A DNA stretch of 64,000 nucleotides from Gracilaria domingensis (Eukaryota > Rhodophyta > Florideophyceae > Gracilariales > Gracilariaceae), in assembly GCA_022539475.1 (NCBI GenBank), contig VCMS01000063.1:62001-126000 (forward strand), given 5' to 3'. Shown one piece after another: positions 21,132 to 31,207 of this stretch. A model generated the notes under the pieces. It made no database searches. It was not told the DNA's origin and saw nothing but the letters and a program-made list of their open reading frames with translations. Position numbers and translations under genes: made by a program. Within the stretch, counting starts at the first letter, position 1; the number at the start of each line of letters is the position of its first letter.

Positions 21132-22619
21132 ATGCTTAAGGCAAATACGAAGGGCATAGCGTTCGTTACAAGTTGGACTGGTGGTCAGCAGCTTAGAGGA
21201 GCAAAGCTATCCGCGGATAGGCGTAGATCTTGGCGGTATATCGAAGCACCAAGAAAGTCTACTCGTCATATCCCGGTATGCAAATCCTCAGCAGAAGGAA
21301 ACACGGGAAGCTCATTAGTACCATCTTCTAATGTTAAGTCCTTTTCAGAGGGTCACTTCAAGTTCAAAATTGTTCGGGGTGCGATCTTTTCCGCGATGGC
21401 TTTAACATATGCGACATATGTTATGCTACGAGCAACTTTTACGTACACAGCCCCTGTTATGGCATCATCGCTCCATCTCAATCTGCAGAGCATTGGTGAA
21501 ATTACATCTGCCTTTCCCATAGCATATGGTTTGTCACGTCTTTTCACAGGAGTGATAGTGGATCGCGCTGCACCTCACGTTGCGCTCGCAACTGGCCTCT
21601 TTCTCGCTGGACTGGTTAATGTAGCTATGGGTTCCGTGACCACAGTTTCCTTACTCGCCTTCTTATGGGGTTTGAATGGGCTGGTTCAGGGCGTGGGTGC
21701 AGGATCCTCGGCAAAAATGTTACTAAACTGGTTCAGCCCCGAAGAAAGAGGATTCTTCTGGGCATTGTGGAGTACGAGTGCTAACGTTGGCGGATTTTTA
21801 GCACCCATTGTTTGCGGGTGGCTTGCGTCGACAAGGGCTGGGTTTCGTGCCGGAATGGCCGTCCCTGGTGCTTTTGCCATGGCTTTAGCATTTCTCACGC
21901 TCATTGTTACGAGATCTTCGCCACGTCAGATGGGGTTCCTAACCAGATGGGAACCGCGGACTGTCGAAAAGAAAAGCGAAGTGGAACAAACAGAGAAAGA
22001 ATCTTGGAAGCAAGCGTTTATAGAAGGGGTTTTAAAGAACCGCATGATTTGGACCTTAGCGATTTCGTACTTCTTTGTGTATTTCGTTCGGGCTGGTATG
22101 AAAAGCTGGTTGCAATTCTGGCTACTTGATGTCCACACTTTCTCGGCCACGGAAGCTGCGTATCGAGTCTCTGGAGTAGAAGTAGGAGGTATCGCAGGAA
22201 CATTTTCCGCTGGTATTGTATCAGACTGGGCCAATGGACGACGAGCGGCAGTAACGATCGTATATCTCCTAGGTCTGGCTGTGAGCCTGGTCGTAACGTG
22301 GTTAACTGGAGGTCGGAATGCACTGTGGGATTTCCTCACCATGGCCATCATGGGGTTCATGATTAACGGACCTCAGATGATGATTGGACTTATTGGTGCT
22401 GAGGTTGCAGATAAGCGCGTCGTTGGAACCGCAAACGGAATGCTTGGTTTGATCAGTTATCTTGGAGCGGCAGCTTCGGGAGTGCCATTGGCGTTTATAA
22501 TCCAAAAGTTCAAGTGGTCCGGGTTCTTTTGTTCGCTCCTCTTCTGCTCCTTGATGTCGGTGCTTTGTTTAGCCCCTCTCTGGAAGCTCAAGGCGCAAGT
22601 TTCTGCGAAAAATGGATAA
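21132..22619 (+). CDS. OPA-family (UhpC/GlpT-like) organophosphate:phosphate antiporter, plastid-targeted
   Basis: 495 residues, start ATG at 21132. The first 75 residues are basic and Ser-rich with no acidic block, like a transit peptide. About 12 membrane segments follow. Family marks include SAFPIAYGLSRLFTG, LNGLVQGVGAGSSAKMLLNW, FSPEERGFFWALWSTSANVG and AVTIVYLLGLAVSL; the WF-S-ERG and G-W segments are typical of the GlpT/UhpT/UhpC branch of the major facilitator superfamily. The likely reaction is exchange of a sugar phosphate for inorganic phosphate across the plastid envelope. UhpC-type hexose-phosphate transporters of chlamydia-like origin are known in red and glaucophyte algae; which substrate this one moves is an inference. 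Not to be confused with plant triose-phosphate translocators, which belong to another superfamily. Confidence 0.85.
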   Translation: MLKANTKGIAFVTSWTGGQQLRGAKLSADRRRSWRYIEAPRKSTRHIPVCKSSAEGNTGSSLVPSSNVKSFSEGHFKFKIVRGAIFSAMALTYATYVMLRATFTYTAPVMASSLHLNLQSIGEITSAFPIAYGLSRLFTGVIVDRAAPHVALATGLFLAGLVNVAMGSVTTVSLLAFLWGLNGLVQGVGAGSSAKMLLNWFSPEERGFFWALWSTSANVGGFLAPIVCGWLASTRAGFRAGMAVPGAFAMALAFLTLIVTRSSPRQMGFLTRWEPRTVEKKSEVEQTEKESWKQAFIEGVLKNRMIWTLAISYFFVYFVRAGMKSWLQFWLLDVHTFSATEAAYRVSGVEVGGIAGTFSAGIVSDWANGRRAAVTIVYLLGLAVSLVVTWLTGGRNALWDFLTMAIMGFMINGPQMMIGLIGAEVADKRVVGTANGMLGLISYLGAAASGVPLAFIIQKFKWSGFFCSLLFCSLMSVLCLAPLWKLKAQVSAKNG

Positions 22620-22939
22620 TGTGAAAGTCGGGAACTCGTTTCTACACCACAGTTTCCTTCATTTTGAATCCCATGTCAATGTCGTATTGAGGCATTGTCC
22701 AACTTTGAGACGCGCTGGCTTCACGACGTGGGTACCGGAAAGCTTCTTGTGTCTCCTGGTTACAGGTGCATCGCGGCGAAGATGAAAAATGGAATAACTT
22801 CAGCAAGCATCACCTTGCGCATCCGGCTACAATAGAGTAATAATGATTCATTACCGCTCTTCACGCGATAAATCAAAAACGCTTCCGGCTCCATGATTCA
22901 AGATGAGTGTTGATGAAAAACCCACCTCAGCAACTGCGA
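22620..22939. other. Convergent intergenic region
   Basis: 320 bp between two convergent stop codons; nothing else seen. Confidence 0.4.
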
Positions 22940-24157
22940 TCAGGGAAAGGGTAGTTTGCATGGCAAAGCTTCGATATGGATCACATTGTGTACGGCTAGA
23001 ATTTTGATTACGCTGTCGTTCTGATGTACAATGAATGAAAGTGGATTACCAGGCGTTTCATGACATTCAAATGCCAAGCCTTGCTCACTCTCTTTCCTTG
23101 GCAATGCAGATACTTGCATGCCGATAGTCTTGTTAAAACTTACGTCCGCAATGCGGTAAACGTCTCGTGCAGATGTTTCAAGAATGTAACCGCCGGTACC
23201 ACGGCGTGCAAACAAAATCCCTCTGGCGTTGCGCACGGTGAGCGGTGTAATCATGACTGAATGCTCGTGAAAAACAGAGGCAGCTAGTTCTGCAGACGGT
23301 AACCGAGCGAGCGCTAACAACGCGGGAGGTTTTCTACAAAGGGCGAGCAGTTTAACAATTCGAAGATCCGACATAGGTAACAAAGGTTTCTGAAGTGTAT
23401 GCAGAAATGCTTCGTCATGTAGCACAGGTGTGTATTCTTTGGTGGGCAGGGTAGGTAAAGACATGAGGTGTGCGCTACTGCTTGGGTTTCGATGTGAGGA
23501 GAAGTTAAGAATTCGAGTGTAGCAAGATGTGAAGGAGTACACAAGTAACATATCAAGTACGACAGCAAGCGAGAACGGGGCCGCGTTTTCCTTTTCTGTA
23601 TGAGAAGGTATCGTAGCGGCAGTGCGCTGAGAGGTTTGTTTGTCCAGATCAAGAAATGCTGCCTGCAGGTGTTGTGGTAACATATTCAATCTCAGCTTCT
23701 GATCATCGCGAAGGGCGAGTGTAGCACGTGAAAAGAAAACTTGGCGAGCATAGACATCCTTCGACCAAGGCAGCGCAATACGCAACAAGCGACTTAGAGA
23801 GCGTGGACGGAGAAGCACCAAGACGGCCGAGACTTGGTCAGCCAAAATCAGCGCGATGACGGACGCATCGGGCGATATCGACAGAGCGCGGATGGCGAAA
23901 TCGGGAGGGGCAGTCCATTCCGCAAGTATGACGGACTCGGAAGGGGAGAGGGGATCTGTTACCTTGAAGGTTGTCAGAACAGACCGAGATGCGGCGGCGA
24001 TGATGTCGACGGCGGTGGCGAGGTAACACAGCGGCTGTTCTGAACTGGAGCGCAGGATGGCTACGGCAGAGCCTTCAGACGGACGGCGCGAGAGCGATTT
24101 GACGCGCGGCGGTGTGGGCGTAGGTGGGATGATGACGTCTGGCGGCGGCTGGCCCAT
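22940..24157 (-). CDS. Unknown protein, possible beta-propeller
   Basis: 405 residues from the ATG at 24157 (MGQPPPDVIIPPTPTPPRVK). I do not recognise the family. Short hydrophobic strand pairs such as IRALSISPDASVIALILADQ and VSAVLVLLRP resemble degenerate WD-like blades, and the C-terminus repeats this style (FIVHQNDSVIKILAVHNVIH). There are no membrane segments and no signal peptide. The frame stays open to 24643 but that extension is an Arg-rich antisense shadow of GC-rich sequence and is left out. It is divergent from the rubredoxin-domain gene with about 400 bp between starts. Confidence 0.65.
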   Translation of the reverse strand: MGQPPPDVIIPPTPTPPRVKSLSRRPSEGSAVAILRSSSEQPLCYLATAVDIIAAASRSVLTTFKVTDPLSPSESVILAEWTAPPDFAIRALSISPDASVIALILADQVSAVLVLLRPRSLSRLLRIALPWSKDVYARQVFFSRATLALRDDQKLRLNMLPQHLQAAFLDLDKQTSQRTAATIPSHTEKENAAPFSLAVVLDMLLVYSFTSCYTRILNFSSHRNPSSSAHLMSLPTLPTKEYTPVLHDEAFLHTLQKPLLPMSDLRIVKLLALCRKPPALLALARLPSAELAASVFHEHSVMITPLTVRNARGILFARRGTGGYILETSARDVYRIADVSFNKTIGMQVSALPRKESEQGLAFECHETPGNPLSFIVHQNDSVIKILAVHNVIHIEALPCKLPFP

Positions 24158-24565
24158 CTCTTCGCGGTCAGAAACAGCCGAGCGGCATCGCTGAGCGGCA
24201 CCGTCGAGCAGAGCGGCACCGTCGAGCAGCATCGCCGAACACACGCCGCCCCCATGTCTGTCGAGCCCAGGCCAGCGAGAGCGTTTCAAGCGCAACTGCG
24301 CCCGGGCGTCGACGATGCGCGCTGGCCACGATGCTTGCGTGGCAGCCCCTGAAATGGATCGGCGGTTGGATCTCGGCGCGCAATCTTGACACTTCAGATC
24401 GGAGCCCGAACAATCTCGCCACCGCCGCCTGGGTTGATCCGTCCGTTTCGTTCCCCTTCGTAAGCCCCGACTCTTACATCCCCTCCGGCGTTCTTCTCGC
24501 GCGCTGCGTCCCGCCCCCTTCTTCATCGGCCTTTGTCGCTTTTTCCGTCGCCCGGCCGCTCTCAG
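24158..24565. promoter_or_regulatory. Divergent GC-rich promoter region
   Basis: About 400 bp, clearly GC-richer than its surroundings, between the divergent starts of the unknown gene and the rubredoxin gene; it probably serves both. It contains two adjacent direct copies of a word with core GAGCAG.GGCACCGTC near 24195-24230. Confidence 0.4.
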
Positions 24566-25807
24566 ATGCATCGTTGCGCGATTCCCACTGCGTTCTCGCC
24601 CGCGTCGCCGGTGCTCTCGCGTCGACATACCGCTGCTCTGCACCCTTCGTTATCTACGCGTCGTCGTCGCTCGGTCACATTTGCTGCCAATCGTGTCACC
24701 CAGCGCATTTCTTCGTCAGCCCAACGGCAAAATGAGCCCCATCCCCCGGCATCTCACAGCTCCCAAAGCGCCAAACTTTCTTCCTCCACCATTCGCGTTG
24801 CCAGCGCACGCGCCATTAGCCCCATGCGCCGTCCTGACGCGGATCGCTTCACTGAGATGCAGCCCCTTCCTTCCCAGAGACGTACTGACTTGATGGCGCC
24901 CAAGACTGTCGGATTTTGGTCAATTATACCGTACATGGCTGCCTCAGCGGTTATGGTTGGTGTGGCTTGGCTCGCGAAGAAGCGCTTTGCTGCCCGACAG
25001 GCCGCTCTTGTAGACGAGTTTGGCCAAGTTATAGTCTTGTATGGGAACAACCCTGACGCAAAGCGCGAAATCGCGTCGGAATACAAGCGGAAGCTTGGAC
25101 CTGGTATTTTGCGAGGCGCTATGTTTGCGTCGTATCTAGCCACGCTTGTCGCTGAAAAGACCATTGCCCCATCCACCATCCAGGAGGTTTCATTGGTGAA
25201 GAAGTTGTTACGTGTTGGTGACGACAAGGCTATCAATGCGATTAACAAATTAGCTGCAACTATGAGTGAATCCCCTAGTTTGTTGGGCAAGCTTCTCTTT
25301 ATTACTGAAAGGATTCTGAATCCGGACAAAGTACCTGGATTGGAACTTGTGCCATTGTTCCCTTATAGCGCGTCCACCGTGGCTGATCTCCAAAGAAACA
25401 TGCTCGAACGGTGTTATCGCGACTTTGTGACACACGAAATCGAGCACAATGGAGCAGAGGAGGTTCCATTGGCTGCTGCTGCCGCACTACGGTTAGACCA
25501 AGCACATGCGAAGCTTCTCTTCGATGGGGTTGTGAAGGAAAGAGTGAAGCGACTTGAGGAGGAGGCCGCGACAGCAGAGGCGGCCGAAGCAGAGGAAGCC
25601 TCCACACTTAGTACCGAAGATCTTGATTACCCCGCCCGCTCTGGAGAACCTGCTAAGGCGGCTGTGCATGCATACCAGTGCTCAGATTGCGGTTATACTT
25701 TGTTCCCCGCGGCTGGAAGAGAGTTTAAGTTTTACGGCGATGACTTTGTATGCCCGGCCTGTGGTGCTCCAAAGGACAGGTTTGTCGATGTAAATGCAGA
25801 AGAGTAG
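24566..25807 (+). CDS. Plastid membrane protein with C-terminal rubredoxin domain
   Basis: 413 residues, first ATG at 24566. Residues 1-45 are a Ser/Arg/Ala-rich transit peptide (FSPASPVLSRRHTAALHPSL). One membrane segment follows (YMAASAVMVGVAWLAKKRF, about residues 120-140), then a helical domain of about 200 residues of unknown function (SEYKRKLGPGILRGAMFASY, VKKLLRVGDDKAINAINKLA), an Ala/Glu linker, and a rubredoxin iron site at the end: CSDCGY (Cys 372, 375) and CPACGAP (Cys 396, 399). The rubredoxin domain binds one iron and moves single electrons. Plastid rubredoxins are known in photosystem assembly and stress tolerance; that role here is inference. The long middle domain is not part of known rubredoxins I can name. 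Confidence 0.85.
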   Translation: MHRCAIPTAFSPASPVLSRRHTAALHPSLSTRRRRSVTFAANRVTQRISSSAQRQNEPHPPASHSSQSAKLSSSTIRVASARAISPMRRPDADRFTEMQPLPSQRRTDLMAPKTVGFWSIIPYMAASAVMVGVAWLAKKRFAARQAALVDEFGQVIVLYGNNPDAKREIASEYKRKLGPGILRGAMFASYLATLVAEKTIAPSTIQEVSLVKKLLRVGDDKAINAINKLAATMSESPSLLGKLLFITERILNPDKVPGLELVPLFPYSASTVADLQRNMLERCYRDFVTHEIEHNGAEEVPLAAAAALRLDQAHAKLLFDGVVKERVKRLEEEAATAEAAEAEEASTLSTEDLDYPARSGEPAKAAVHAYQCSDCGYTLFPAAGREFKFYGDDFVCPACGAPKDRFVDVNAEE

Positions 25808-26871
25808 TTGACAAGGTTTCTACTTCAATCAAGACATCCTGTGCCCACGTGAACGGTTTTTGGTGCTCGTAGATGTTTTGCCGATCAGAGATCAATATTG
25901 TAATCATTTTTTTTCTTCCGAAAGACGGGTGGTCGCGGCTAACTTTGTGAGGTATGCCAAGGCTTCATCTAACTGCCATGGCTTGTATGCATGCTATTAT
26001 GCTCCAAACTAGGTTCCATGATCCGAGTTGATAATATTTTGATGAAAGGTTATGGCAAAACTGTAGCATTTGCCGAGGAATAATTCATCAGTTAGGCGTT
26101 GCACAAATTCCAACTCCACCCATGCAACCCTTTGTAGTTGGGTTACAAGAGCAGGAAAGAGCCTAATCTCATGTCTTCGTGTACGCTGGAAAGAAGGGCT
26201 GAACAAAGAAGACGTCTACAGCGTTGTCTTCAGTCTCTTTATAGTTACTAAAAGGGAAATTCTAATCACGGAACACGTATAAGGCCAACACCACTACTAT
26301 CACGTAATGTTGTAAGGAGTTCCAATGCAGAGCGCCTTTCCAAAGTCTAATTCGTGTTGCCTGCTCTCGGTATCCTTCTACACAAGGTACTACGGTAGAA
26401 CGAACAAACCTCTTTGAGCGAAACGGCTTTAGATACTCTAAAAGTTGAGCGAGGGTGACGTCAGTCGATTTCGTGTTGACTTGATTTCTGTACCGTCGTA
26501 CACGCGTACTGTAACCTATGTAGTTCGGAGAAAAGTGATTTCATTTCCTGCTTTGTCCTGGATGATGTCTATGTACCAAGGGTACAAACTGGGAAGGGTA
26601 GCGTTCTCATCTCCGGGCTTTGGCCCAAGGGTTGTTGTCTGATGCGTTGAGCTCCAGTCTCTGGACCAGAGAAAGATCTGCGTTATGGTTTCCACTATGC
26701 TCAGGAAAATGTCTACCTCAACGAATTTCACTGCTCCCTTTGTATGAGAAATATCTTGGAAAAGAATCTGTTCGAGCATAAGCTTCATCCTTTCGTTCAC
26801 TACTATCCCCACCCTGACAGAGAGCTAAAAAAGTGGGGTGAGCGAAAGATCGGTTCTCTCCGACTGACTCC
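25808..26871. other. Intergenic, no gene seen
   Basis: 1.06 kb with short frames only. Exact TACCAAGGGTA at 26574-26584. Confidence 0.4.
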
Positions 26872-27318
26872 ATGGCATTCATCTGCAGTATCTCGAGGCC
26901 ATGCTCTGCCGTCACACGCATTACTCCAACTTGCAAAAGGAAGAATCACACCCGTAGGCCAAGCCGTCGTGTCCGGCGTCCCCATCATAAACCGGCGTCA
27001 AAGTCGAACAGCAGTTCTACAGGTAATTACGACATCGATACGACTGATATAACAACTTACATATCATGCCCAACTTGTTTTAACAGTATAATGCTCAGAC
27101 CAGAACGACTTTCTGATGCTCCCTTGCGAGTTGTATGCAACTGCTGCGAGCAGGAAATCGATGCCACCTTAGATCGTTTGGAAAACATGGATGGAAGCCC
27201 TTTCAATGCAATGGCGTGGCGAAAGGGTATGACGGTAGCGGCCGGTCAACCTGCTCCATATACAGAGGAAGACGTTGCGACTTATTTTGAAGAACATAAG
27301 TCATTCAATTCAAGTTAA
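26872..27318 (+). CDS. Small zinc-ribbon protein, possibly organelle-targeted
   Basis: 148 residues, ATG at 26872. The first 50 residues are strongly basic (CKRKNHTRRPSRRVRRPHHK), like a targeting peptide or nucleic-acid binding tail. The conserved-looking core is ISCPTCFNSIML and VVCNCCEQEIDATLDRLENM, a C-x2-C ... C-x2-C zinc ribbon. The end (PYTEEDVATYFEEHKSF) is acidic. Function unknown; a nucleic-acid or protein-interaction role is possible. The frame is open only from the chosen ATG region, and coding character rests on the zinc ribbon. Confidence 0.6.
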   Translation: MAFICSISRPCSAVTRITPTCKRKNHTRRPSRRVRRPHHKPASKSNSSSTGNYDIDTTDITTYISCPTCFNSIMLRPERLSDAPLRVVCNCCEQEIDATLDRLENMDGSPFNAMAWRKGMTVAAGQPAPYTEEDVATYFEEHKSFNSS

Positions 27319-28100
27319 GCCTGGTCCGGACTTTCCGGCCGTGCTTATGAACATGGTGCGAGCAATTACAATCAGCCAATTCCGTATAATCACGGACCCT
27401 TGATATTGAAGTTACCCATAATTATCATAGACACTTGAATACCCGAAGGATTTCTCATACTGTATGAGTCATGTGCACGCTACTGAACTCTGTGTTCTAG
27501 TTGTTTTTTGTTGTAGCAATGAGTTAATTGAAGGAATGAGTGAATTGAAGGAATCACCAACCACGTCTAACAATCCCTGGGAACCGTCTGCTATGCAATG
27601 TGGCATCACGGTCTAGCCTGGGGCTTGGCCCAGAACAGGTACTTGGACACTTCGAACGGGTGCCTGTAGCTCAGCAATTTCTCAATTCACTGCGTGATAA
27701 TTCCTCTTAAACACTGAGTTCCCAGTTTTGAAGGCCAGTACACGAGAACACAGCTAATGCTATTCCGATCATGTAACCTTCAACTTCAATGATTATGTTC
27801 AGACCTGTCTCAATCACGTTCCGATAGACAACAATGTCCATTCAGTTCGAAATGAATTGATGTGCTTGCACGTGGTGAAGTACTTATTTTGCTCAACGGC
27901 TGTGCTCAATCCGAACATTCAGGAGCCGTTTTACTGGGTCTATCAATCACCTTGTAGCTAACAGAACGGGTAAGACGGGAAATCTTTGAAAGTGGGTATC
28001 TTCATCACTTCAAACTTCCTCTATCGCGGTAGTACTGTAGTCCAAGCAAGAACCTTCGAAACCATTTGAACGGTTCAGCATAGACTGTATCTGCGCAAAA
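27319..28100. other. Intergenic, no gene seen
   Basis: 780 bp with no protein-like frame. A direct repeat of the word GAGT(T/G)AATTGAAGGAAT lies near 27520-27555. Confidence 0.4.
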
Positions 28101-29421
28101 ATGAACGCAACGAAACAGCTGAACTGTTGTGTTGGGAAACTTGTGTGGAACTTCTCGTTTTTTGTGTTCGTATCGTGTCTGTTTACAACTTGTGTTTCAT
28201 TCACCGAGATTTTTTTGATTTGCCAAAAGCTCCGATGAAGCCATCTTCTATGCAGGAAACAGAGATTCAAATTTCTTCATTGCGAGACGAGATTTAAATT
28301 GTTCCTTCAAATGGGAAACCTCGACGGGGTCAACGAGAGGTGATGATGACAATGACGAGAACAGAGAGATATTCTATGACGCTATTGTTAGTTCTGATGG
28401 TCTCCTCTACGCGGTAGGGACCACAAAAGGCAATTTTTCATTTCCCACCGAAGAAGTCCCAACTTTGGATGCTGTGGTTGTAGTGTACAATGCGACAAAT
28501 GGGGAGCTGGTGAGGCAAGCCCAATATGATGTTGGGAACGGGCTCGATGACATTGCTAAAGCTGTCGTAGAGAGTTCACGCGGAAATCTTCTCCTGTCAG
28601 TTCAAGGGACTCCGCATAATATTCGGAATAGTGCCGTGCACGAAACCAGACTTTTAGAGATTTCTCGCGATACTCTAGCGCTAATCCACACTCACAAACT
28701 TGAGCTAACAACCCACGATCGCCTCATTTCTATCACCGGTGGGCCTTCAATCTCAGACATCGTATACGTAAGGGACCAGGAAGCTATAGTAGCTGCTGGA
28801 CAGTTTCTTGGTAGAGGAGTGTTGTTCTTGTACAGCTTAACGACTGGCACTGTTCTTCGTCAAACTGAGTGGGGCAGTATTCTTGGGAACCAGCAAGTTG
28901 GAGCTCTCATTATGGACGAGACGGGTGCGTTCTACGTCACTGGGTCCAGTGATATGAATGTTCTGGACAACGGAGATCTCAAAAACAACGAGACTAAACA
29001 TTATCATGCCTACGTCATTCGCTACGATAATCTTCTCGACGGGGCACCTGTACGTTCCTGGGTGAGACAGTTAAGCGGCTATGGGAGCAGCCAGTCTGGA
29101 GACGACATAGGGCTTGATCCGGTCACAGGAGAACTTGTAGTGATTGGTTCCTTCGGTGGGAACTTTACAATGTCCGATAAGCAGTCTGGTAGAACATACG
29201 AGTTGAACACTCTTACGAACAACGGGCTTACTGATATCTTTGTGTGGTACATCGACGCAGGTTCTGGTTCTTTCAAAGATTTGGGGCTGTCGTCTGCCGC
29301 AAGCACTCTATCTGAAGATCGTGTCAATGCCCTTCAAGTGTTGTCTTCGAGACGCCTGGAAATTGGTGGAGTCATCAATGACGGTGCAGATGACGAAGCG
29401 TTATCTTGTTTGGGAGAATAG
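28101..29421 (+). CDS. Secreted beta-propeller protein (SBBP-type repeats), 5' junction unresolved
   Basis: The main frame is open from 28219 to 29421 with no early ATG. It reads as successive propeller blades: DEAIFYAGNRDSNFFIARRD, FYDAIVSSDGLLYAVGTTKG, ALIMDETGAFYVTGSSD, GLDPVTGELVVIGSFGGNFT. A separate ATG frame at 28101 encodes a good signal peptide (NFSFFVFVSCLFTTCV). The two are in different phases, so a short intron (for example donor 28175 or 28181 with acceptor at 28229, about 50-55 nt) or an indel must join them; I cannot choose. The product, about 410 residues, would be secreted or cell-surface. The last blade ends abruptly (GADDEALSCLGE), so a 3' exon could be missing. Ligand and role unknown. 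Confidence 0.6.
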
Positions 29422-30274
29422 ATGTTTAACTAATCACAGAGCGACAATTACTCCAAGAATAATTTTTCTTGTGCGCAGTGAGAACTTCCATCACCCACAA
29501 CAAAGCGAAGAAGCTCGAAGACAGCCTTGGTGAGCCGTGAGCGTTGTGTTTGGTACCCTTGGTACTTCTGTAGTTAAAGGAAATGTAGCACAAATATCGT
29601 GCTATCAAGGACCTGTCAGTAGACCTCCCGTTCTGTGATGGAAGTTCTTGTTGCTTGTACTAACGATACCATCCTGGTACTACCTTTGGTACCATGACTC
29701 GGTTGCATTTGGACTTTCCACTGTGGGTCTTTTGCAAGTCAATCACTAGGGGAGAATCGACTGACTATTTGCAGGTGCATCCGCTACTCTTCTTATTCTC
29801 GTTTAGTATAGTCCTCTACTCCTTATTTCAAAGTAGCGGGAGAGCTCACCGTCAGATGTAGCTCTCTCCTAAAAAAAAGGGCCGAAAGCTTCGACGGCCA
29901 CTGCCTAATCATGTCCATCATTGTTTTGTCTCAACTCAATTATTCTCGTTTACGCCGTTCACGGCGTTCACGTTCACGTTCTGTTAAGAAGGGGCCTAGC
30001 CGTTCTGTTAAAAACGGGCCTTGCCCTTACTGTGCGAACTTCTTCTCTGCGGGATCTGTTTGTGTGCGGGCATCGAAACAGTACGTGTTGAACGTCTATG
30101 TGCGCATGTACACTGCATTCGCATCGAAGCGGTTTTTTGTTCAAGTAAAAAGAAACCGGATGTAGCTCTAAAACATGGCCTGTAGAGAGAATTGCGCAAG
30201 CACAACCTCATCCGCTACTCGTTGTAGCGCAGCTAAGAAGATTATATCTGAGAGCCTATGACAACGCGCTATTG
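29422..30274. other. Intergenic with simple repeats
   Basis: No gene. Exact TACCCTTGGTA at 29554-29564. Near 29955-30030 the words TTCACG(G/T) and TTCTGTTAA..GGGCC are repeated in tandem. Confidence 0.4.
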
Positions 30275-30453
30275 AAGCGGTTTCTTCTTCTTCTTTACTG
30301 TGGACAACAACATCTAATTCCTAAGTTGTAGTATAACTTTCTACAGAAAGTTTTCTCTCTTTAAGAAGGCCAACATTCTGTGCGGAAATTGTCTAATCAT
30401 CTCTGGAAGACTAAGATTTTGCCTTTCGGCCATTGGAGGTAGTGTTTCTCGGC
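30275..30453 (+). repeat. Degenerate direct repeat, copy A
   Basis: Similar over about 175 bp (roughly 70-75% by eye) to 31040-31207. Shared words include AAGTTTTCTCTCT, GGCCAACATTC and GACTAAGATTTTGCCTTTC. The two copies flank the LINE fragment at 30479-30961. Confidence 0.65.
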
Positions 30454-30478
30454 GTGAAGCGGTTTATCTGCCAACTCC

Positions 30479-30961
30479 ATGAAAACTAAAAAGCTCACTA
30501 CGAGTTCCTGTATTGGGCCAAACGAACGCGCGGACAGCCTTGCAAAGTCCGGTCTTAGTCTCCCTCTACAGCTGCAGCTAAATGTTCCAATTGACTACGC
30601 TGACGCCATATCCATAATTAGAACAAAGCAGAGGAACAAATCTATTGCACAAACGTGCGATATCAAAGATTGGAATGAGGCAAGAAAGGCCGAGGTTCTT
30701 TTGGCACAGTTTGCGACAGGACATGTCAGTTCCCTACACCCAGTGGCATCTTATGTGGAAAACAAACCTCTACGATGCAACTGCGGAACAAACGTTAAGA
30801 AGGATGCTGATCACGTGTTGTTTCGATGCCCTCTAACTAACGCATCACGAAGGAATGAATTACCAGCCCCTAAAGAAAGCAAAGACAAGCGCATGATAGA
30901 AATGATTAAGCAATGGCCGTCAAAGTTTTTGCGGTTCTTTCGGAGAGAAGGCTACTTCTAG
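30479..30961 (+). mobile_element. 5'-truncated LINE: end of RNase H domain and C-terminal zinc-finger tail
   Basis: A 160-codon frame. It begins inside the RNase H end (GPNERADSLAKSGLSLPL) and continues with the C-terminal tail typical of I/Jockey-like non-LTR elements: AQFATGHVSSLHP, then CNCG...ADHVLFRCPLTNASRR. The reverse transcriptase is absent, as in a 5'-truncated insertion. The frame is still open over this stretch, so it is fairly young. It is not a cellular gene. Related degraded tails lie at 1105-1332 and 32527-32772. Confidence 0.75.
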
Positions 30962-31039
30962 GTATAAAAATAGCCTTACTTCTGCCTGGTAATTGCGGGC
31001 AGATGACTATAAAGGAGAGAGTGTTCCTGAATACCCGCA

Positions 31040-31207
31040 GAAGCGACCTTCTTCTTCTGTAATGTGGCCAACAACTTCTAGTTTCTAGGTTGCGCTAAAA
31101 CTCTACACAAAGTTTTCTCTCTCTGAGGCCAACATTCGATGCGGGTATTGTCTACTCAGCTCGGGGAGACTAAGATTTTGCCTTTCAGCCGTTCAAGGTA
31201 GTGTTTA
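31040..31207 (+). repeat. Degenerate direct repeat, copy B
   Basis: Partner of 30275-30453, same orientation, about 765 bp away. A further shared word (AAGATTATATCT) occurs at about 30238 and 31495, so the repeated unit is probably longer and interrupted. Confidence 0.65.

Noticed and set aside
24158..24643. Arg-rich N-terminal extension of the unknown gene at 22940
   Set aside because: Composition follows the GC-rich promoter and the antisense of the rubredoxin transit peptide; it starts at a non-ATG codon and overlaps the opposite gene.
28205..28220. T-run slip as the cause of the propeller phase change
   Set aside because: Adding or removing a T at this run does not connect the signal peptide frame to the propeller frame without a stop.
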